Shown: one piece after another, positions 14,107-21,487 of the stretch
How positions within the stretch are numbered: position 1 is the stretch's first letter
Layout of the letters: every line of letters begins with the position of its first letter
Made by a program: the position numbers and the translations under genes
Notes under the pieces: generated by a model
Database searches by the model: none
Told to the model about the DNA's origin: nothing
The model's input: the letters and a program-made list of their open reading frames with translations, nothing else
Virus record (IMG/VR): IMGVR_UViG_3300046012_000400
Location: 1-32,008 of that record
Reading direction: 5' to 3' (one strand)
Source: a virus
DNA: 32,008 bases

Positions 14107-14470
14107 GCGCTCTCTCCTCTTCGATCATTTCGATCTCTTTGTTGATGTAGGCGAGAGCTTTTCTCAAGTCCTGGATCACGTCATCTTTGTCGCCTGCGCG
14201 CCAGAGATACTTGATCGCTGTTCCCCTTAGGTAAGGGAAGTACTTGATCACGTCCCACGCTTCTACACCACGCACTTGGTTGGTGTAGTGCTTAGGGTGG
14301 GTGACAGCGTCGTGCTCGTCAAGGGGAGAAACCGGACCACTTTCGAGGGGGTCATAGACACAATTGGGGTCTTCACATACTAGATCGGGGGCTCCAGGAC
14401 CCAGATCCAGGAGCATGCAGCCGTGATCGCCGGGGCAGCAGAACTCACTGACTCTCGGGTAATCACTCAC
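14090..14470 (-). CDS. DUF3310-family protein
   Basis: 126 residues. The C-terminal half carries the DUF3310 pattern: HPKHYT (residues 58-63), GVEAWDVIKYF (68-78), GTAIKYLWRAG (83-93) and KDDVIQDLRKA (95-105). The family is a small helical domain common in phages, suggested to act in nucleotide metabolism but without proven activity. An N-terminal extension with four or five cysteines (CCPGDHGC, CEDPNC) looks like a separate metal-binding piece. GTG at 14470 follows GAGGAGAG. Confidence 0.8.
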   Translation of the reverse strand: MSDYPRVSEFCCPGDHGCMLLDLGPGAPDLVCEDPNCVYDPLESGPVSPLDEHDAVTHPKHYTNQVRGVEAWDVIKYFPYLRGTAIKYLWRAGDKDDVIQDLRKALAYINKEIEMIEEERAREQHR

Positions 14471-14786
14471 TGTCTCTCTCCTCGATCCAGCCATGCGCGC
14501 GGGCCGCCTTCATCATCGTGTACATGAGCTTAGCGGCGCCCTCTTTGGTGAAGCCCACGGTCAGGGCGGGTTCCTTGGTCAGCTCCGGGTCTCTCTCGTC
14601 CTTGTGGAAGTAGATCGAGATCAGCTCTTCGCCGTCGTTGAGAGAGGTGCCCGGCCCAACGTCGAAGTGATCGGGGCCCACCTTGAAGCCGCGCTGAATC
14701 ACTCGAGTATTGGCTACCTCCTCGAGCATGGCATCCAGATCGGAGCAAACGCAGGGCATGTCCGGATCACAGGAACAATCAGACAC
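14463..14786 (-). CDS. Hypothetical protein with Cys-rich N-terminus
   Basis: 107 residues from a GTG at 14786 that overlaps the WhiB gene's end. N-terminal CSCDPDMPCVC may bind a metal; the remainder is a beta-beta-alpha type domain (EELISIYFHK, ALTVGFTKEG, KLMYTMMKAA). An upstream in-frame ATG at 14957 would overlap most of the WhiB gene and is rejected. Family not recognised. Confidence 0.6.
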   Translation of the reverse strand: MSDCSCDPDMPCVCSDLDAMLEEVANTRVIQRGFKVGPDHFDVGPGTSLNDGEELISIYFHKDERDPELTKEPALTVGFTKEGAAKLMYTMMKAARAHGWIEERDSE

Positions 14787-15060
14787 CGCTACCACCGTCT
14801 TCCTCATCAAGGAGAAGTTGGCGCTCACGGGCCGTCCTACCGCCCCAGACGCCCCAAGCGTGACCAGCTTGCGAATCCAGCCGAATGGCCATCTCATAGC
14901 AGGAGTCATCCCCATCCGGACCAAACTTGCAAAATCCGCAGATAGATACTGCGACATCCTGGAGCGTTAAATCATCTGACTGCCAGGTTTCTGGGTCCAT
15001 CCCCTCCTGGGAGCACATGGCTCCAGGGAAGTCTTCGTCAAATAGCCCCAGTATCTGCAC
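14779..15060 (-). CDS. WhiB-like iron-sulfur transcription regulator
   Basis: 93 residues from a GTG. Four cysteines (C16, C41, C44, C54) would hold a [4Fe-4S] cluster, and GVWGGRTARER (residues 70-80) is the turn and basic motif that contacts sigma factor and DNA in Wbl proteins. The C44-C54 spacing of nine residues is longer than the usual five; the insert is Gly/Asp-rich. Phage WhiB proteins can inhibit host WhiB proteins, changing septation or superinfection. No clear ribosome site precedes the GTG, so the start is less sure than the family. Confidence 0.85.
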   Translation of the reverse strand: MQILGLFDEDFPGAMCSQEGMDPETWQSDDLTLQDVAVSICGFCKFGPDGDDSCYEMAIRLDSQAGHAWGVWGGRTARERQLLLDEEDGGSGV

Positions 15061-15063
15061 CGG

Positions 15064-15378
15064 CTAAACCCATTCGTCGTCGTAACTGCCCCAGGCCAGC
15101 GCCGCAGCGAAAAAATTAGATTGGCGCTCAAGATACAGGATAGCTGCATCCATGCTGGCTGTGGGGAAACCCAACACCTCACGGGGTAGACGCTCTCCGC
15201 AGAACAGAGCCTTACGCTCGCGCTGGATACCTACCAGCATCGCCCAGGTGTGGGTGGGTCGCTCACAATCGGGATGGATAGCCTGGGATACCCAAGACGG
15301 CATTTCCTTGAGGTTATTGTTCTCGGTAGCGCACAGGCGGGCCCAGCCTTCGAACACCTCGGTGCTGGAAACGGTCAT
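15064..15378 (-). CDS. Hypothetical protein
   Basis: 104 residues starting MTVSSTEVFEGWARL, mixed helix and strand, with three scattered cysteines. ATG overlaps the upstream stop in TGATG; a GTG one codon earlier is also possible. It is placed directly before the WhiB gene. No family recognised. Confidence 0.6.
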   Translation of the reverse strand: MTVSSTEVFEGWARLCATENNNLKEMPSWVSQAIHPDCERPTHTWAMLVGIQRERKALFCGERLPREVLGFPTASMDAAILYLERQSNFFAAALAWGSYDDEWV

Positions 15379-15593
15379 CACGACTGATCCAGCAGATCGG
15401 CCAGGTGATTTCTGAGCACTCGGTAATTAGTTTCGGCGGCTTTAGCCCTGCTCTCCAGCGCAAGCACCTGCACTCGAGCTAACGTCAGCTCCTTCTGATG
15501 AGCCAGAAGTAGATAGCCATTCTCCCTATGCTTACGCTCGGCCGCGTCCAGACGCTCCACGAACTCGCGCCAATCGCTCCTTGAAATGTACAT
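15378..15593 (-). CDS. Small coiled-coil protein
   Basis: 71 residues starting MYISRSDWREFVERL; almost entirely helical with heptad-like Leu spacing (ERLDAAERK, LARVQVLALESRAKAAET). GAGAGGA precedes the ATG at 15593 at a good distance. Its AKAAET helix recalls the AEAAEA repeats of the DIDTAAIRA family, but it lacks their N- and C-terminal motifs, so I do not include it in the family. Confidence 0.6.
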   Translation of the reverse strand: MYISRSDWREFVERLDAAERKHRENGYLLLAHQKELTLARVQVLALESRAKAAETNYRVLRNHLADLLDQS

Positions 15594-15594
15594 T

Positions 15595-16098
15595 TCAGTC
15601 CTCTCTAACACCATTGAAATTCAGCCCACTGAGCGCATATCTGTGATTCAAGCCGTAGTCCGTAACCTGCTGCACAACCTTGGCCAGTGCCTCTTGCGGT
15701 TGGTGCAGCCAGTGGCTCACGAACAGATAGCGGGCTCTCTGGTACAGGTACATCTGCCCGGTCCCCCAGCGAGCTACCTGCTCGCAAATGTCATCGGAGA
15801 ACCAGCTCTCATCCAGCAGTCGCAGAGTCCCAAGACGATTGGGCAGAGCGATTGGGTCTCCGGTCGGCACGTCCTCGAGCACTCGGGTCATACGACGGTA
15901 GAGAGGGTCCAGGTCGTCCGGCTGGAACTCGGGCGAGTTTACGTAGCGGTCACCGCACAGCAGACCGGTGGGCAGAACAGAGGGCAGCGTGTCGAAGCAG
16001 GCCCAGTTCAGCAACTCTGCGCGCTCACTGGCGGTCAGTGAGAACACCTGGGGCTTTGGCCTCCAGCCGTCATTTCCTCCGGCAAACATACCGAACAC
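15595..16098 (-). CDS. Hypothetical protein
   Basis: 167 residues, rich in aromatic and leucine residues (YLYQRARYLFVSHWLHQ), likely all-helical and soluble. GTG at 16098 lies just after the upstream stop; an ATG three codons inside is an alternative. No motif recognised. Confidence 0.6.
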   Translation of the reverse strand: MFGMFAGGNDGWRPKPQVFSLTASERAELLNWACFDTLPSVLPTGLLCGDRYVNSPEFQPDDLDPLYRRMTRVLEDVPTGDPIALPNRLGTLRLLDESWFSDDICEQVARWGTGQMYLYQRARYLFVSHWLHQPQEALAKVVQQVTDYGLNHRYALSGLNFNGVRED

Positions 16099-16266
16099 TC
16101 ACTCGCCCAACACGAACTTGATCAGCTTCTGCGCCTCGAGGAGTTGATCCTCGGCCTGGGGAAGAGCCATGCCGGTTTCCGCCCAGGCTGAGTCTCGAGC
16201 GATAACGACCTCGATCGCCCAGGTACGCACCTTGACCATCTGCTCTTCGGTCAACTCAATTGCCAT
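16099..16266 (-). CDS. 55-residue helical protein
   Basis: Starts MAIELTEEQMVKVRTW and ends IKFVLGE; two amphipathic helices. GGGAG lies nine bases before the ATG, and it begins a unit after the terminator of the collagen-like gene. A TATACA box sits about 30 bases upstream without a clear -35. No family recognised. Confidence 0.6.
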   Translation of the reverse strand: MAIELTEEQMVKVRTWAIEVVIARDSAWAETGMALPQAEDQLLEAQKLIKFVLGE

Positions 16267-16306
16267 AGCTTATGCTCCCGGTCGGTAAGATATGTATAGA
16301 TGAGGA

Positions 16307-16350
16307 GCCCGCCAGGGCCCTCGGGATTGAGGGGCAGCCCCCTGGCGGGC
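16307..16350 (-). terminator. Hairpin after the collagen-like gene
   Basis: GCCCGCCAGGG (16307-16317) and CCCTGGCGGGC (16340-16350) form a perfect 11-pair stem, with further GC pairing inside. It starts 15 bases after the leftward collagen-like gene. No U tract, but its strength and position suggest it limits readthrough into the genes beyond. Confidence 0.65.
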
Positions 16351-16364
16351 AGCTCAACTACATA

Positions 16365-17345
16365 CTACGCGGAGTGCTGACCACGACGTCGGGAAACCGC
16401 GATGAAGCCAGCGCCACCCGCGATGACCGCCAGGGCGATGCCGCCGATCGCCCAGTCCTGGGTCGAGCTAGCGCCAGTGTGGGGCAGAGCCGGGATCTCG
16501 GTCTCGGTACCGTCCTCATGGACGATGACGGTCTTAGAGACGCCGTCCTTGCCGTTGACCCCGGCGATGCCATTGATACCGTCAGCGCCCGGCAGACCGT
16601 CCTTGCCGTCCACGCCGTTGAGACCGTTGGCACCGTTGCACACCACGAAGGTGTCCTCGCCGTTGTAGATCGCGACACCGCCCGTGACGCAGACCTCGCC
16701 CGGCTCGAGGGTGCCAGCGGTCACCGAGGTGCCAGGGATACCCTGGACGCCCTGGACGCCGTCAGCGCCCTGCAGACCGGTGTCGCCCTTGTCGCCCTTC
16801 GGCCCCTGGGGGCCTACCGGACCCACGTCCCCATCCTTGCCATCGCTGCCAGCAGCGCCAGCAGCGCCCTGCGGTCCTGCAACTCCCGGAGTTCCCGGCG
16901 CACCTGTGGGTCCAACAGGGCCGACGAGACCGGCGGGGCCAGCCACACCAGGCAGACCGTTGGCCCCAGCGGGACCGGTCGCCCCGTCCTTACCATCAGC
17001 ACCCGGAAGGCCGTCCTTACCGGGGGCACCTGCATCGCCCGCAGGGCCCGCCGGTCCCTGAGCACCGTCAGCGCCAGTTGCACCCTTGTCACCAGTAGCA
17101 CCCTTGTCGCCCTTCTCTCCCTTGGCGCCCGTTGCGCCTGTGTCACCCTTCTCGCCCTTGGGGCCCTGCTGACTAGCAGTACCACACACGAAATGCGCGA
17201 CCTCGGTGTAGCTGGACTCGTTGTAGACCTGGACGTGCTGTCCGGGGCACGGGTCTTCGTGGTGGGCGCTAGCCGCAGCGGCGGTGGCGAGCGGAGCGCC
17301 GATCATGACCGCAGTCACGACCATGGCGCGAGTCTTGAGATTCAA
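16365..17345 (-). CDS. Secreted collagen-like protein with LPxTG sortase anchor
   Basis: 326 residues. Signal peptide at about 1-27 with Lys4 and Arg6; a short Cys-containing domain (28-60); Gly-X-Y collagen repeats (61-205); a small globular insert with two cysteines (206-238); a further Gly-rich run (239-269); then LPHTG (287-291), a membrane helix (about 298-317) and RRR, the full sortase sorting signal. The mature protein should be linked to the host peptidoglycan, unlike phage tail collagens, which have no signal peptide. TTG start after GGGGA; an ATG seven codons on would lose the basic n-region. It might alter infected-cell surface or block further phages. Confidence 0.85.
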   Translation of the reverse strand: MNLKTRAMVVTAVMIGAPLATAAAASAHHEDPCPGQHVQVYNESSYTEVAHFVCGTASQQGPKGEKGDTGATGAKGEKGDKGATGDKGATGADGAQGPAGPAGDAGAPGKDGLPGADGKDGATGPAGANGLPGVAGPAGLVGPVGPTGAPGTPGVAGPQGAAGAAGSDGKDGDVGPVGPQGPKGDKGDTGLQGADGVQGVQGIPGTSVTAGTLEPGEVCVTGGVAIYNGEDTFVVCNGANGLNGVDGKDGLPGADGINGIAGVNGKDGVSKTVIVHEDGTETEIPALPHTGASSTQDWAIGGIALAVIAGGAGFIAVSRRRGQHSA

Positions 17346-17386
17346 CTTTTCCCCTTGGGTCGAGGCGCCGGTTGCGCCGTCAAGAT

Positions 17387-17779
17387 CTAATCTACAGGAA
17401 CCGCTGAGCTTGTGTCAATGAGTTCTGGAAGATCTTCACTGGTGAGAAATTGCTGGGAGCCCTTGGACTGAATCACGGCCAGCGCCTCGCTCGGTGAGAG
17501 CACCGTGTCGGCCACGATCCCGGCGCGACGCAACTTGGCGATCGTGAGCTTCTGCAAAGGCGTGGAGCGGTTGCGCGCACGCTGCTGGCTCTCCCCGTTG
17601 CGCAGACGCTTGACCTCGAGGCCGTACGCCCGACCCTCCACGAAGCACATCAAGTCCGGGAAGCCGGTGGCCTGAAATAGGCTACCGTGCACCTTGAGCA
17701 CGTAGGCCTTCGGATACTGGGCCTTGATCGCCACCGTAATGGCAGCAACAACCAAACTTTCCGGGGTCTGCCTAGCCAC
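17387..17779 (-). CDS. VRR-NUC nuclease
   Basis: 130 residues. The VRR-NUC core is visible: GFPDLMCF with Asp42, then YGLEVKR with Glu55 and Lys57, and the TPLQKLTIAKLRRAGI helix with Gln76. Such stand-alone domains of about 100 residues are typical of phages and cut branched or flapped DNA (PD-(D/E)XK fold). GAGGAGAG lies before the GTG at 17779; the longer frame upstream would run over the HNH gene. It belongs to the recombination module with the Sak4-like and Fe-S nuclease genes. Confidence 0.85.
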   Translation of the reverse strand: MARQTPESLVVAAITVAIKAQYPKAYVLKVHGSLFQATGFPDLMCFVEGRAYGLEVKRLRNGESQQRARNRSTPLQKLTIAKLRRAGIVADTVLSPSEALAVIQSKGSQQFLTSEDLPELIDTSSAVPVD

Positions 17780-18206
17780 GGGCGTCTCTCCTCTTAGCGT
17801 AGTTACGTCGGTCTCGCTCCCGGATGCAGGCTCGGCGTTCACCCGTCTCTTGAGCACGGTTGGGGCGGAGTACGAGGTTATCTCCGGCCTTCAGATGACC
17901 TTGAGGGCAGTAGGTCGTATCGAGGCGAGCCCGGCGGAGGTTTTCTTTCTGTGTCACTGGCTCCAGATGCCCCGGATAGGCGCAGCACGGAACCCGGCAA
18001 AGGTGGTCTAGGACCAGGCCTCTCGGGATGGGCCCGACGAAAGCTTCATAGCTGAGCCGATGGGCCAGCTTCAGCTTCCGGCCTACCCCAATGACACCGT
18101 ACCCCTTGTTGTTCAGGTGAGCCGTCCACAACCAGCAATCGGTGACCAGGTCCACGATCACCTTGCTGACCAGGCGGTCAGCAATCGGCTCTACTTTTCT
18201 TGCCAC
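17772..18206 (-). CDS. HNH endonuclease (HNH_3 type)
   Basis: 144 residues. CWLWTAHLNNKGYG leads to AHRLSYEAFVG (His49), then LDHLC (Asp67, His68), PCCAYPGHLEPV (His80) and ENLRR (Asn89), the order of the HNH_3 family. The middle position usually held by Asn in C-x-N-P is Tyr here. A second Cys/His group (CPQGH) follows. GTG start after GGGAG. It may be a free-standing homing nuclease or serve recombination; there is no intron visible beside it. Confidence 0.85.
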   Translation of the reverse strand: MARKVEPIADRLVSKVIVDLVTDCWLWTAHLNNKGYGVIGVGRKLKLAHRLSYEAFVGPIPRGLVLDHLCRVPCCAYPGHLEPVTQKENLRRARLDTTYCPQGHLKAGDNLVLRPNRAQETGERRACIRERDRRNYAKRRDARG

Positions 18207-18225
18207 GCTACTCCCTATGAAGAGA

Positions 18226-18266
18226 CCCCCCAGGAGCCCACCGCTCGGTAGGTTGTTCCTGGGGGG
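18226..18266 (-). terminator. Terminator between DUF669-like and HNH genes
   Basis: CCCCCCAGGA (18226-18235) pairs perfectly with TCCTGGGGGG (18257-18266), ten pairs with a 21-base loop. It follows the leftward DUF669-like gene by about 25 bases and is followed by TCTCTTC in the leftward RNA. Confidence 0.65.
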
Positions 18267-18290
18267 CCAGTGCCGTCTTTAGCTTACCAT

Positions 18291-18869
18291 CTAGAGGCTG
18301 ATAGAGTCGTCCATCGCCCAAGGATCTTCGACCGTGTAGCCAGCGCCGCCGCCGCTGAGCATGGCGTCCGCGACCGCGGGGTCCACGGCCTTGGTAGCGA
18401 TCTCCTCATCGAAGGAGACGTCCTCGGTGAGGCCGGAGCCTTTCATCGGAGCGGTCTTCGGGACCGGCGCGTAACCTGCGACCTCGGACTTGACCCGGTT
18501 CTTGAACGGCTCGCCGTCCTCGAGCGTGGCGGTGACCTTGCGGCCGAGCAACTGCTTGTACGGCAGGCTCATGTCGTTCTGAGTGACCTTCAGGCCAGCG
18601 GCCCGCAGAAAGCCTGCGAAGCGCCAGAGCGTGGACTTCATGGTGTAGAAGCGGTCCACGATGTAGGTGTCCTCGAGCCCGGCGGGAGCGTTCACGGCCT
18701 TGTACCAGACCACGATGCCGGGGGTGCCCTCATTCGGGCCGGTCTTGATCTTCGTCACCTCGACGTCGACCACCTTGAGCACGTACTCACCAGCGGGAAG
18801 CAGGCCCGCCTCTTTCTTGTCTGCTTCGTCCCACTCGCCGAATGGGACATACAAAACGTCGTTCGCCAC
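18291..18869 (-). CDS. DUF669-like DNA recombination accessory protein
   Basis: 192 residues. The N-terminal two thirds (AGEYVLKVVDVEV, GIVVWYKAV, DRFYTMKSTLWRFAGFLRAAGL) resemble the OB-like DUF669 family found beside phage recombinases, where it is thought to bind single-stranded DNA. The C-terminal 60 residues are Gly/Asp-rich and end acidic (DDSISL), as in single-strand binding proteins that recruit partners by their tails. GTG start after a perfect AGGAGG. It lies directly after the Sak4-like gene. Confidence 0.7.
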   Translation of the reverse strand: MANDVLYVPFGEWDEADKKEAGLLPAGEYVLKVVDVEVTKIKTGPNEGTPGIVVWYKAVNAPAGLEDTYIVDRFYTMKSTLWRFAGFLRAAGLKVTQNDMSLPYKQLLGRKVTATLEDGEPFKNRVKSEVAGYAPVPKTAPMKGSGLTEDVSFDEEIATKAVDPAVADAMLSGGGAGYTVEDPWAMDDSISL

Positions 18870-18898
18870 CTAGTCCTCCTGGACTCTGGTTCGGTTGA

Positions 18899-19708
18899 TT
18901 ACTTACTGATCTTCCCCAGGGCACGCCCCAGGGAGGTGAGAGAGACGGACTTGCCGTCGCGTCCAAGGACGCTGGGGACCTTGCCACGCATGTGCGCGGG
19001 GATCCGGGCCTTCGTGGCGTAGTGCGTGTCCGGGCCTAGGCGCACCACGTAGCGCATCACGGCCTCGCCGTCCTCGGTCAGCTCCTCGATCACGTCGGTG
19101 TACAGGACGTAGTCGGGAGTGGCCATGGCGATAGAGCGGGAGCCCTTGGACACGTCTGGGTACAAACGCACCTCTCCCTCATCGTCCTCGTGCGCCTTGG
19201 TCTGGCAGGTGAAGACGACGTGCATCGGACGCTTACGATTGCCGTCCGCCAGGGACATCCAAAACGTGCAGGTGTCCGTCATGATCTCGAGGATTGTGCC
19301 CCACGTCCGCTGGTCAGCGGTCTGCCGACCCTTGCGGATCTCGGACACGGTGTCTTCCTCGAAGCCCAGCTGGAAGCGCATTGCGCTCTTCTGGACAGCG
19401 CCCAGCGAGTCTAGCACCACAGCCACATAGTCGTGGTCACCCTTGGCCAGCGCCTTGTAGATGGCGGTAAGCTCGACCACGGTCTTAGGTCGAACGAGGT
19501 CAATGTTCTTGGCGTACGGCGCCCCCTTGAATGAGGTGGTGCCTCTCTCACCGACCAGGTCAACGAACAGCGTCTTGCCGGTCTCGGCGATAGTGGACGC
19601 CAGCAGCGTCTTCCCGGAACCCGGTAGGCCATGCAGCAGAACGCGCATGCCATCATCGGGTGCATCTTCTGAGGGCCCAATGGACAGGCCCGGTATGTTC
19701 AAGCTCAC
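18899..19708 (-). CDS. Sak4-like RecA-fold recombinase ATPase
   Basis: 269 residues. Walker A GLPGSGKT (27-34), Walker B YVAVVLDS with Asp100, and the later HVVFTCQTKA strand match the AAA_24/Sak4 group of phage single-strand annealing ATPases. These load on single-stranded DNA with a partner binding protein to drive recombination, here probably the DUF669-like product encoded next. GTG start after CCGGAGG. It is preceded by a 275-base untranslated leader with a TATAAT box. Confidence 0.8.
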   Translation of the reverse strand: MSLNIPGLSIGPSEDAPDDGMRVLLHGLPGSGKTLLASTIAETGKTLFVDLVGERGTTSFKGAPYAKNIDLVRPKTVVELTAIYKALAKGDHDYVAVVLDSLGAVQKSAMRFQLGFEEDTVSEIRKGRQTADQRTWGTILEIMTDTCTFWMSLADGNRKRPMHVVFTCQTKAHEDDEGEVRLYPDVSKGSRSIAMATPDYVLYTDVIEELTEDGEAVMRYVVRLGPDTHYATKARIPAHMRGKVPSVLGRDGKSVSLTSLGRALGKISK

Positions 19709-19983
19709 TTGTCAGCCTCCGGCTCGACTTATGTGATGTGAAGTTAGCGCAGGTGAAGGAGCGACCTTCTGAACGGGACCTGCAACTCCGCCAGGACTTA
19801 CAGCACGTAGTATCCCGTCCCTTTTGGGGAACGTTCGTGTCCAGAGGTGGTCAGGCCTGGAATATTCAATTAGGTGGTCCTGGGACCGGAGCGTTCGATC
19901 CAGGACCCGCGAAGGACATTATAGGGTCCGAGTCCCCTAGCCTTCGGTACAGGCTGCGCAACCTCTCGGGCCGCTCAACTCTT
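19709..19983 (-). promoter_or_regulatory. Structured leader of the Sak4-like gene
   Basis: No gene is visible here. On the minus strand TATAAT (19918-19923) is a perfect -10 box without a good -35. The RNA made from it would contain an eight-pair hairpin, GGTCCTGG/CCAGGACC (19876-19907). A leader of about 200 bases before the GTG would be long for this genome and suggests control of the recombinase. Confidence 0.4.
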
Positions 19984-21084
19984 CTAGTGTACCGCACCCT
20001 CAGCTTTTCTGCGCAGTCCGTAGTCGGCCGGAACGATTTCGTCGTATGGCTGACGACCGCCCACCAGGTCTGCCCGGCATAGACTGCTGAACTCGCAGAA
20101 GCCGCAGTGCGAACCGTAGACCGGGATGCTGTTCTCCGTGGTCACCGTCTCGGCCCGCTCGGCCTGACGCGCAGCGCTGATTACGTGCTGACTGTAGACG
20201 TTGTAGAGAAGCGGCTTGCGGGTGAACCTGAACCAGCGGTCCCGCTGCCCGGACAGTTCGTCGTAGAAGGCCTGATCCAGAGGTAGCCCTTCCTCCTGAC
20301 ACCACTTCTTGTATGTGTATGCGTCGAAGTCGGTGGTGGACTTGGCCAGCCGGGGCGGAGAGTTCTTGGTGCCCTTGGTCATGGCCGGAGTAGCGGGTTT
20401 CTTGAAGCGTGCTCGCGCGTACTCCACCGCATCCGGCACCAGCTCTTTGTCCCCGGACAACTGGCGCAGCGAGTCGGCAACGCCCCAGGCATTGAAGTGG
20501 TTCTGGCTGTTGATCAGATCCTCGATCGCGGAGGCTGTCTGAGGCCAGGCCTGGTTCAGCTTAAAGTCCCGCACCACGACCTGGTTGGTTTCCGGGTCCA
20601 GGTACACCAGGTCGGCCCTACCGGTAGCCTCGAGCCCGTTGGGCAGCGTGCGGGTCCAGTCGAACTCGACCAGCAGTGGGCGGCCGAAGTCCTTGTCCAC
20701 GTTCCCGCTGTGGTTGAAGCGGATCCACAGATCCCACATACGTGCGGACAGCAGGTCGCCGTACTCCTCGCGCATGGCGTCGAGGAACTCGGACTCCTGC
20801 AGAATTTCCCACTCGCGCAAGGCGTCAATCACCCTATCGATAGTGGGCTCTGCGTAGACGCCATCAATGACCTGTATCTGATCAGGTACCCCCTGCAGCA
20901 GGGATCCCCAATATTGGCCCACGTTTAAAGCCTGGGCCTGCATCACGGAGTGCCATGCGCTCCCCCGGAGCAGGGCCCAAGGGACCTGTCCGGCGGGGCG
21001 CAGGCCCTCGCGATAGTGCAGAGCGAAACGTCGCTCACATTGCTGCAACTTGCCCAAACTGGAGTACGAATACTTCACATCCAC
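19984..21084 (-). CDS. Cas4/AddB-like PD-(D/E)XK nuclease with Fe-S cluster
   Basis: 366 residues. The start, YSYSSLGKLQQCERRF, carries the first cluster cysteine (C16); GSAWH gives His45; the nuclease centre is Glu140, Asp158 in GRADLV and Asp173-Phe-Lys175; C327, C330 and C336 in HCGFCEFSSLC complete a [4Fe-4S] site. This layout is that of RecB-family exonucleases such as Cas4 and AddB. It would resect DNA ends to give single strands for the Sak4-like protein. No CRISPR genes are present. GTG start after GAGAGAGG. Confidence 0.85.
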   Translation of the reverse strand: MDVKYSYSSLGKLQQCERRFALHYREGLRPAGQVPWALLRGSAWHSVMQAQALNVGQYWGSLLQGVPDQIQVIDGVYAEPTIDRVIDALREWEILQESEFLDAMREEYGDLLSARMWDLWIRFNHSGNVDKDFGRPLLVEFDWTRTLPNGLEATGRADLVYLDPETNQVVVRDFKLNQAWPQTASAIEDLINSQNHFNAWGVADSLRQLSGDKELVPDAVEYARARFKKPATPAMTKGTKNSPPRLAKSTTDFDAYTYKKWCQEEGLPLDQAFYDELSGQRDRWFRFTRKPLLYNVYSQHVISAARQAERAETVTTENSIPVYGSHCGFCEFSSLCRADLVGGRQPYDEIVPADYGLRRKAEGAVH

Positions 21085-21230
21085 CAGCCTCTCTCAGGGT
21101 TTTCCGGATGCTTCTCTTCGGGCGGATTTTCTACATCAAACTTCTCTATCGCCCACAAGACGATCAGCACCGACACAGCAGCGATGAGCGAGATGACGTA
21201 GATCCAGGTTCGGATCTCCCAGCTGGGCAT
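21075..21230 (-). CDS. 51-residue membrane protein
   Basis: Starts MPSWEIRTWIYVISL, with one hydrophobic helix (about residues 9-28) and a charged, Pro/Glu-rich tail ending GWWM. The ATG sits one base past the upstream stop codon and the end overlaps the nuclease start by ten bases. Function unknown. Confidence 0.6.
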   Translation of the reverse strand: MPSWEIRTWIYVISLIAAVSVLIVLWAIEKFDVENPPEEKHPENPERGWWM

Positions 21231-21475
21231 CAGTCGCGCGGATTGCCGAAGGCGTCCGGCTCTTTCTTGGATTGACCGCCCTTGCGGCTGTCCATCGTCT
21301 CCAAGATATGCGGCAGCTTGCTCTCAAACTCAGATCGGTCCAAGAGCCACTGGCCGTTGCGGCCGGGCAGCTGAGACACCTCGGTCAGCCAGGCCTCAGC
21401 GATCCAACGGCGGATGCAAGCCTTGCTGCGGTCCGCCTGCTTGGCGGCTTCGCTCAATGTGATGACGTTGTCCAT
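21230..21475 (-). CDS. Helix-turn-helix DNA-binding protein (excisionase/MerR-like)
   Basis: 81 residues. VITLSEAAKQADRSKACIR followed by RWIAEAWL and the basic wing QLPGRNGQWLL is the small winged helix-turn-helix of excisionase and HTH_17 proteins. AAGGAG lies seven bases before the ATG. No integrase is in the window, so a gene regulator is more likely than an excisionase. An inverted repeat with a -10 box lies just upstream and could be its own operator. Confidence 0.75.
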   Translation of the reverse strand: MDNVITLSEAAKQADRSKACIRRWIAEAWLTEVSQLPGRNGQWLLDRSEFESKLPHILETMDSRKGGQSKKEPDAFGNPRD

Positions 21476-21487
21476 CTTGTTCTCCTT

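Noticed and set aside
14787-14957. N-terminal extension of the gene at 14463-14786 up to an ATG at 14957
   Set aside because: It would overlap most of the WhiB gene in another frame; the GTG at 14786 gives normal coupling.
16272-17390. Long rightward frame of 372 codons opposite the collagen-like gene
   Set aside because: It exists because Gly-X-Y repeats leave few stops on the other strand. No ribosome site, no domain.
18270-19022. 250-codon rightward frame
   Set aside because: Antisense to the DUF669-like gene, which has recognisable family features and AGGAGG.
19876-19927. Possible tRNA (GTTCGATC and GGGTCCGAGTCCC look like T-arm pieces)
   Set aside because: The flanking bases do not pair as a T stem, and no acceptor or anticodon arm could be built.
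19984-21084. Cas4 of a CRISPR-Cas system
   Set aside because: The Fe-S nuclease layout is Cas4-like, but no Cas1, Cas2 or repeats are present and it lies beside a Sak4-like recombinase, so a phage recombination nuclease is more likely.
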